Assembly: GCA_052148155.1 (NCBI GenBank)
Contig: JBKQIY010000053.1
Location: 1-17,362, forward strand
Length of the DNA: 17,362 nucleotides
Direction: 5' to 3'
Source: JBBQER01 sp052148155
GTDB taxonomy: Bacteria > Actinomycetota > Acidimicrobiia > IMCC26256 > PALSA-610
In this document: piece after piece, positions 12,778-17,362 of the stretch
Numbering within the stretch: the stretch's first letter is position 1
How the letters are laid out: each line of letters starts with the position of its first letter
The notes under the pieces: model-generated
The model's database searches: none
What the model was told of the DNA's origin: nothing
The model's input: only the letters and a program-made list of their open reading frames with translations
Position numbers and translations under genes: made by a program

Positions 12778-13326
12778 ATGGACCACGTGAAGTCGCCGAT
12801 CGTGGTGCGCAAAGCGACGGCCGGTGATGTGGCGTCGATGCAAGCGGTCGACGTCGAGGCCCGCCAGCGGTTCCGCGAGATCGACGATGCGCGCATCGCG
12901 CGAGCCGCGGACGATCTGCCGTACTGGGCGGAGGGCTTGACGAGGGCGGCGACCGAGCAGCGCGCCTGGGTGGCCGTCGACGACCTCGGCGCAGTCATTG
13001 GATTTGCGGTGGCGTGCGTAATCGACGGCGAAGGCCACCTCGACGAACTGGCGGTGACACCGGCACACGGCCGTCGTGGCGTCGGACGTGCGCTCGTCGA
13101 CCAGGTTCTCGCCTGGTCCGCCGCTCGGGGGCTGCCGTCGGTCACGTTGATCACCTTTCGCGACGTGCCTTGGAACGGCCCGTTCTACGAGAAGCTCGGC
13201 TTCGAGGCCGTGACGGCGTTGACGCCCGCATTGCAAGCGGCGCTGGACCAGGGCGCGACATGGGGCGTTCCCCGCGATGTCGTCATGCGCCGATCGCTGG
13301 TGGACGCTGAAAGCGCCGACGCATAA
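12778..13326 (+). CDS. GNAT family N-acetyltransferase
   Basis: A 182-residue single-domain GNAT. The acetyl-CoA site is visible as HLDELAVTPAHGRRGVGRAL (about 84-103), where RRGVGRAL fits R/Q-x-x-G-x-G/A. It is followed by the helix VDQVLAWSAARGL, the strand VTLITFRDVPW and NGPFYEKLGF, the standard C-terminal motif. GNATs transfer an acetyl group to an amine; the acceptor is not predictable here. I chose ATG 12778 because a GGATGGGG stretch precedes it; ATG 12769 and a GTG at 12718 inside repeat R5 are less likely. The stop is 7 bases from the stop of the convergent cupin gene. Confidence 0.85.
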   Translation: MDHVKSPIVVRKATAGDVASMQAVDVEARQRFREIDDARIARAADDLPYWAEGLTRAATEQRAWVAVDDLGAVIGFAVACVIDGEGHLDELAVTPAHGRRGVGRALVDQVLAWSAARGLPSVTLITFRDVPWNGPFYEKLGFEAVTALTPALQAALDQGATWGVPRDVVMRRSLVDAESADA

Positions 13327-13333
13327 CTGCCTC

Positions 13334-13735
13334 CTAGCGATCGCGAATCTGGGTACCGGTTACCGCAGTGATGAACACAGCGGTCGCTCGTCCTTCGACG
13401 TCGGCGGTGTGCCACGCGCCGGGGGGATTGATAGCGGCTTCTCCCGCTTGCAGGGTCACTTTTCGGCCCGCGCCTTCGACTTCCTGGTGCAGAGTGATTC
13501 GGCCTTCGACGCACAGAACCAGTTCATCGCCGTTCGGGTGCATTTCCCAGGTGGTCCGTGGCGCGTCGAAGGTGTGCATCGAGACAAGACGCCCTTCGAG
13601 GCCATCGCCGCTCTGGGTTTGTCCGTAACGCACGTACCAGTCAGGCGAATCGTCGAACTCGGCGAGTCGTTCGACGCGGGCACCGAGCCCCAGATGCGCG
13701 GGATTTCGGGACAGGTCGAACACGTCGTCGCTCAC
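13334..13735 (-). CDS. Cupin-domain protein
   Basis: A small single-domain cupin of about 133 residues. The two cupin motifs can be seen: HPNGDELVLCVEGRITLHQE (motif 1, G(x)5HxH-like with a reduced ligand set, about 68-87) and GEAAINPPGAWHTADVEG (motif 2, about 98-115, PxGxxH). Only part of the usual metal ligands are present, so metal binding is uncertain. I set the start at GTG 13735; another GTG directly upstream (13738) is equally possible, and there is no good ribosome site. The frame stays open to 14077 but that part is repeat R6 and not coding-like. It is convergent with the GNAT gene. Cupins of this size are often isomerases, dioxygenases or sugar-binding proteins; no specific role is shown. 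Confidence 0.8.
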   Translation of the reverse strand: MSDDVFDLSRNPAHLGLGARVERLAEFDDSPDWYVRYGQTQSGDGLEGRLVSMHTFDAPRTTWEMHPNGDELVLCVEGRITLHQEVEGAGRKVTLQAGEAAINPPGAWHTADVEGRATAVFITAVTGTQIRDR

Positions 13736-14142
13736 CACAACAGTCTCGCGCAGGCGCGCCCGATCTGCCGTTCCGCGCTCACGACCTCCGTGCGGAAGCC
13801 GCGCCGATCTGCTCACATAACAACGTCTCACCGACCCGGCGTTCCGTGATAGGCCCGCACCGTTGATATGGGACGCGCGATATCGATATGGGACACCCCA
13901 ACGCGCGTTCGGTGCGCCCGAGCTCTCGCAATATGACGCCAGAGCGGGCATCAGGACCCGCGTTGCGTTGATCACTTGAGGACACAGCACTTCGGTGATA
14001 CCGGAGGCGCGATGGTTCGGGGACGCGGGGATCCGAGACCGTCGCCCATGTCCCGTCGCCGAAGGAGACGATCTCACGGAGCTCGGTGGCTGCGCGTCTG
14101 GCTGACGCGGCGAGTTCGTGTGTGGTTGCGTAGGGTTTGGTT
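13736..14142. other. Intergenic region with repeat R6
   Basis: These 407 bases hold copy R6 with its upstream part and a further TTCGGGGACGCGG word at 14016-14028. Beyond that I see no gene. The promoter of the cyclase gene must lie in its right part, but no clear -10 or -35 stands out. Confidence 0.5.
13861..13946. repeat. Dispersed intergenic repeat, copy R6
   Basis: The left part has two GATATGGGAC words (13865-13874 and 13884-13893). The right part, GCTCT-CGCAATATGACGCC-AGAGC (13922-13945), is an imperfect hairpin almost identical to R5. It lies upstream of the cupin gene. Confidence 0.7.
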
Positions 14143-15522
14143 GTGGCGAGCGATTGGCCTGGGCGCGTTGGGGAGTTCCCGGATGTGCGTTATGCCGATG
14201 CCGAGGGTGTTGCGATCGCGTACAGCGTTCGGGGGAATGGCCCGCTCGATCTTGTTGTGGTGCCGGGAAGCCTTGCGAGCGTCCTGAGTCGCACTGTCGA
14301 TCCGTTCGTTGAGAGCTGGTTGGCGAGGTTGGCGGGGTTCGCTCGGGTCATTCAGCTCGACCGACGTGGGTTGGGGATGTCGGACCCGTTGGTCGCGGGT
14401 GGTGCACCGCCGTTGGAGCAACAGATTGCTGATGTGCTCGCGGTCATGGACGCGGTTGGCTCGGAGAGTCCGGCGCTGACGGGTACAGCGGATGGTGGCA
14501 TGGTGGCGATGCTGTGCGCCGCGATGCATCCCGACCGGGTTCGGGCGCTCGTGTTGTTCAGCGCGTGGGCGCGATCGACCGAACGGATTATCGGTTCGAA
14601 CGAGGAGGTCGAGCTCGAGCGGGTCAAGCGCGGTCAGCAGATCGGATCGCAGTGGGGTGATCTCGAGCACCCGTGGGGGCTCCGGTGGTTGGCACCAAGC
14701 CGCCTGGTCGACCCGGAGTTTCCGCGAGTCCTGGCCCGCGTGCAGCAGGTGTGTGGGAGCCGAGCTGCGATCGCGGAGACGATGGCCGCGTCGGATAGTG
14801 ACGTGAGCGCGGCGCTGCCGTTGATACAGGCCCCGACCCTGGTCTGGTGTGAAGCCGATTGTGTAGCCCGGCTCGGCGGAGTGCGCATTTCCGAGCACGC
14901 GCGGTTTCTCGCGGGGCGCATCCCGAACGCGCGCTTGTCCTACTCGCCGGGTACCGACATCTATCCCGGCGTGGGCTACGAAGCCGCCGCAGAACAAGCC
15001 GAGGAGTTCTTGACCGGCACCCGTGCCGTTCCAGTTTCCGATCGTGTCCTGGCGACGGTGCTGTTCACGGACATTGTCGGCTCGACAGAGCAGCTCGCTG
15101 CACTCGGCGATCAGGCTTGGCATGCCCGCCTCGACCGTCACGACGCCATGGTGCGCGCCCAGCTTGAACGGTTCCGCGGCCGCGAGGTCAAGACAACCGG
15201 CGACGGCTTCTTCGCGACGTTCGATGGACCTGCCCGTGCCGTTCGATGCGCGCAATCGATCATCGAAGCCGCCCGCTCCCTCGCCATCGACGTGCGATCC
15301 GGTGTCCACGTCGGGGAATGCGAGGTGCGCGACGGCGACTACACCGGCATCGCCGTCCATACCGGGGCTCGCGTGTGCGCGCTGGCCGACGGCGGCGAAG
15401 TCCTCACTACCTCGACCGTCCGTGACCTCGTCGCCGGATCCGGCATTATCTTCGCCGACCGCGGCCCCCACCAACTCAAGGGCATCCCCGGCGAATGGTT
15501 CATCCTCGCCGCGCAGACATAA
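14143..15522 (+). CDS. Alpha/beta-hydrolase-like domain fused to class III adenylate/guanylate cyclase
   Basis: A 459-residue protein with the layout of mycobacterial Rv1900c (LipJ). The N-terminal part (about 15-295) is an alpha/beta-hydrolase fold: VRYADAEGVAIAYSVRGNGP, then VIQLDRRGLGMSD. The nucleophile elbow reads LTGTADGGMVA, with Ala116 where Ser is expected, and the C-terminal GxDH motif reads GTDIYPG, lacking the His. The domain is therefore probably not catalytic. The cyclase domain (about 302-459) looks active: FTDIVGST and GDGFFATF carry the two metal Asp, EVKTTGDG the substrate Lys, and GIAVHTGARV the Arg. It would make cAMP (or cGMP) in the cytoplasm, perhaps in response to a bound ligand. 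I start at GTG 14143, with AGGG eight bases before; TTG 14137 is possible. A second cyclase gene follows. Confidence 0.87.
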   Translation: MASDWPGRVGEFPDVRYADAEGVAIAYSVRGNGPLDLVVVPGSLASVLSRTVDPFVESWLARLAGFARVIQLDRRGLGMSDPLVAGGAPPLEQQIADVLAVMDAVGSESPALTGTADGGMVAMLCAAMHPDRVRALVLFSAWARSTERIIGSNEEVELERVKRGQQIGSQWGDLEHPWGLRWLAPSRLVDPEFPRVLARVQQVCGSRAAIAETMAASDSDVSAALPLIQAPTLVWCEADCVARLGGVRISEHARFLAGRIPNARLSYSPGTDIYPGVGYEAAAEQAEEFLTGTRAVPVSDRVLATVLFTDIVGSTEQLAALGDQAWHARLDRHDAMVRAQLERFRGREVKTTGDGFFATFDGPARAVRCAQSIIEAARSLAIDVRSGVHVGECEVRDGDYTGIAVHTGARVCALADGGEVLTTSTVRDLVAGSGIIFADRGPHQLKGIPGEWFILAAQT

Positions 15523-15774
15523 GCGTCACCTCGCGCACACCCGGCGCTATGGGATGGGTCTGACACGGGATTCGGGGACGCGCGTTCGGACAGGTGGGGA
15601 CCCTCAGCGCGCGCCGTGATTTGCGGGAGGGCGGGGCGCGTGAGCGTTCTGGAGTAGGCGCCCCGTCTGTCCGGTGTTACGAGGCCTCGGAGCTGGTTGA
15701 AGTGTCGTTCGGCCTGGTGGGCTGTCAGAATCCCGCCTGGCGCTCTTTGGATTGAATCGGTCAGGGGTAGGTGG
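15523..15774. other. Spacer between the two cyclase genes
   Basis: 252 bases with no gene. It contains ATTCGGGGACGCGCGTTCGG (15573-15592), a word of the dispersed repeat family, and GCTATGGGATG at 15547-15557. I see no clear terminator or promoter. The second gene may have its own promoter here. Confidence 0.4.
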
Positions 15775-17362
15775 GTGTCCTCGTCGGTAACCGCGACGTT
15801 CGTGTTCACGGATCTGGTGGACTCGACCGCGACTGCAGCGCGGCTGGGTCCGGACGGGGCCGAGCCGCTGCGCCAGACGCATTTTCGGCTCTTGCGCGGT
15901 GCAGTGGCAGCGTCGGGTGGGACCGAGGTCAAGAACCTGGGTGACGGCCTCATGGTGATGTTCTCGTCGCCAAGTAGGGCGTTAGCCGGTGCGGTCGCGA
16001 TGCAACAAGCGATCCACCGTCACAACCGTTCCGACGTGGAGCCGCTCGGCGTCCGCATCGGTGTCAGCGCCGGGGAAGCGGTCGAAGAAGACGGCGATTA
16101 CTTCGGTGATCCGGTTGTCGAAGCCGCGCGGCTGTGCGCGGCCTCGAATGGTGGGCAGATCCTGGCTGCGGAGATCGTGCGGTCGCTGGTGGGCCGCAAC
16201 GCGACGCAGTCGTTCGTTGCAGTCGGTCCGTTGGCGTTGAAGGGCCTTCCTGAGCCGATGGATGCGGTGGAGGTGTTGTGGGAGCCGGCCAACGTTGAAG
16301 GTTCGGTGCCATTGCCGGGTCGGCTGGTGGGGGCGGCGTCGGATGCGCTGTTCGGTTTCTTCGGGCGTGGGCCCGAACTCGATGCGTTGCATGAAGCCCG
16401 CAAGCGTTCGCACACGACTAGGCGTTGTCAGAGCATCTTTATCGCCGGTGAGGCAGGCATCGGCAAGACCGCGCTCGTCGCGCAGGTCGCGCGGGCTGCC
16501 CATAGTGAGGGCGGGCTCGTGTTGTTCGGCCACGCCGATGAGGATTTCGGCGTCGCGTATCAGCCGTGGATCGAGGTGTTCAAGACGCTGGTCCGCGACT
16601 GCGATCCGGCATTGGTCGCGGGGTTGCCCTCGGCGCAGCGCGCCGCGTTGGGGCGGCTGGTCCCCGATGTGGGCGGAGCCGATGCTCGGGTGGCCGATCC
16701 GGACATGGAACGCATGTTGTTGTTGGAAGCGACCACCGAGTTGCTTGGGGCAGCGTCACGGCAGGCTCCGATGTTGGTGGTGCTCGACGACCTGCAGTGG
16801 GTCGACGCCGCGAGCGTGCAGCTGTTACGGCACATGGTCGCCTCGACCACGGCGATGGACGTCGTGCTTGCGTGCACCTATCGCGAGACCGACGTCCGCC
16901 GTGGCGACCCGCTCAACAAGTTGCTCGCGGATCTCCACCGGGAAGCGAACGTCACCCGGATCGCGCTCGCGGGCCTCGAAGACATCGAAATCGTCGAGCT
17001 GTTAGCGGCAGCGGCCGGTCACGAACTCGACGACACCGGGGTCGGACTCGCGCACGCGTTGCGCCGCGAGACCGACGGCAACCCCTTCTTCACCGGTGAG
17101 GTCCTGCGGCACCTGGGCGAATCGGGCAGCATCGTGTTGGGCGACGACGGCCGCTGGACCGTCGCCGGGGACCTCGACGACCTTGGGTTGCCGCGCAGCG
17201 TGCATGACGTTGTGGGGCGGCGCGTGGAACGACTGGGCGACGAAGCCCTGCGCGTCCTGTGTTTGGCGGCGGTGATCGGCCGCGAGTTCGACGTTAGCGT
17301 GCTCGTCCGGCTGGCCGACGTCGACGAGGCCCCGCTGTTGGACCTCTTGGATGCTGCGGTCG
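15775..17362 (+). CDS. Class III adenylate cyclase - AAA/NB-ARC-like ATPase fusion protein (3' partial)
   Basis: The frame is open from GTG 15775 (AGGGGTAGG just upstream) to the window end, 529 codons. An N-terminal cyclase domain (about 5-165) has FTDLVDST and GDGLMVMF (metal Asp 13 and 57), EVKNLGDG (Lys) and GDPVVEAARLC. A linker leads to a STAND-type P-loop ATPase: GRGPELDALHEA, IAGEAGIGKTALV (Walker A, about 222-235), MLVVLDDLQWVD (Walker B, about 333-344) and YRETDV. Family members run to about 1,000 residues with TPR-like repeats at the end, so about half is visible. They are thought to be ATP-gated signalling or regulatory proteins. Both sequence parts look intact. It lies 252 bp after the other cyclase gene on the same strand. 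Conventional LuxR-type C-termini also occur in relatives and cannot be checked here. Confidence 0.9.
   Translation, partial: MSSSVTATFVFTDLVDSTATAARLGPDGAEPLRQTHFRLLRGAVAASGGTEVKNLGDGLMVMFSSPSRALAGAVAMQQAIHRHNRSDVEPLGVRIGVSAGEAVEEDGDYFGDPVVEAARLCAASNGGQILAAEIVRSLVGRNATQSFVAVGPLALKGLPEPMDAVEVLWEPANVEGSVPLPGRLVGAASDALFGFFGRGPELDALHEARKRSHTTRRCQSIFIAGEAGIGKTALVAQVARAAHSEGGLVLFGHADEDFGVAYQPWIEVFKTLVRDCDPALVAGLPSAQRAALGRLVPDVGGADARVADPDMERMLLLEATTELLGAASRQAPMLVVLDDLQWVDAASVQLLRHMVASTTAMDVVLACTYRETDVRRGDPLNKLLADLHREANVTRIALAGLEDIEIVELLAAAAGHELDDTGVGLAHALRRETDGNPFFTGEVLRHLGESGSIVLGDDGRWTVAGDLDDLGLPRSVHDVVGRRVERLGDEALRVLCLAAVIGREFDVSVLVRLADVDEAPLLDLLDAAV

Noticed and set aside
14074..15474. A 466-codon minus-strand open frame opposite the hydrolase-cyclase gene
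   Set aside because: The plus-strand gene has complete cyclase motifs; the antisense frame has none and arises from GC-rich codons.
1..17362. CRISPR array or rRNA genes
   Set aside because: I saw no regularly spaced repeat-spacer pattern and no rRNA-like conserved stretches anywhere in the window.

Overview
The window is 17.4 kb of GC-rich DNA with frequent GTG starts. It most likely comes from an actinobacterium (Actinomycetota). A gene of the mycothiol-dependent maleylpyruvate isomerase type, a KstR-type operator palindrome and two class III adenylate cyclase genes with actinobacterial domain layouts all point there. I cannot name class or genus from sequence alone.

Region 1 (1 to about 5,620) is an accessory island with much decay. 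A plus-strand two-gene operon (1-485) is cut off by a decayed transposase gene (480-839, minus). Minus-strand modules follow: a HicA-like toxin gene, a helix-turn-helix gene and a small ADP-ribosyltransferase-like gene in one operon (2550 down to 1207), then a frameshifted gene (1207-897). Some small unrecognised ORFs lie at 2636-3216. At 3428-3469 sits the 3' half of a proline tRNA without its 5' half. It is flanked on both sides by paired 12-bp-period repeats of CTTAGGTAA, which is the layout of a phage or integrative-element attP site. Next is a complete AbiEi/AbiEii toxin-antitoxin pair (5089-3606) with a perfect 12-bp inverted repeat at its promoter. A second copy of the same transposase 5' end (5144-5292) and another broken gene (5342-5625) close the island.

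Region 2 (5,623-11,200) looks like ordinary chromosome: a nitronate monooxygenase-like flavoenzyme preceded by a KstR-type box, a 606-residue DUF6398-type protein, a DinB/MDMPI-type protein, and a divergent TetR / SnoaL-like pair sharing a two-site operator region.

Region 3 (11,200-13,740) has a VOC-family remnant, a three-gene operon (SdpR-type ArsR repressor, small membrane protein, PH-like protein), a GNAT acetyltransferase and a convergent cupin.

Region 4 (13,740-17,362) carries two signalling genes on the plus strand: an alpha/beta-hydrolase-like domain fused to a class III cyclase, and a cyclase-AAA ATPase protein that runs off the window. The hydrolase part of the first has lost its nucleophile serine and its histidine, so it is probably a sensor.

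A family of related short repeats sits in at least six intergenic spaces from 6.9 to 13.9 kb. It is absent from the island on the left as far as I can see. Together the island reads as a layered insertion hotspot (transposase remnants, an integrase site, two toxin-antitoxin-type modules) next to stable chromosomal genes.
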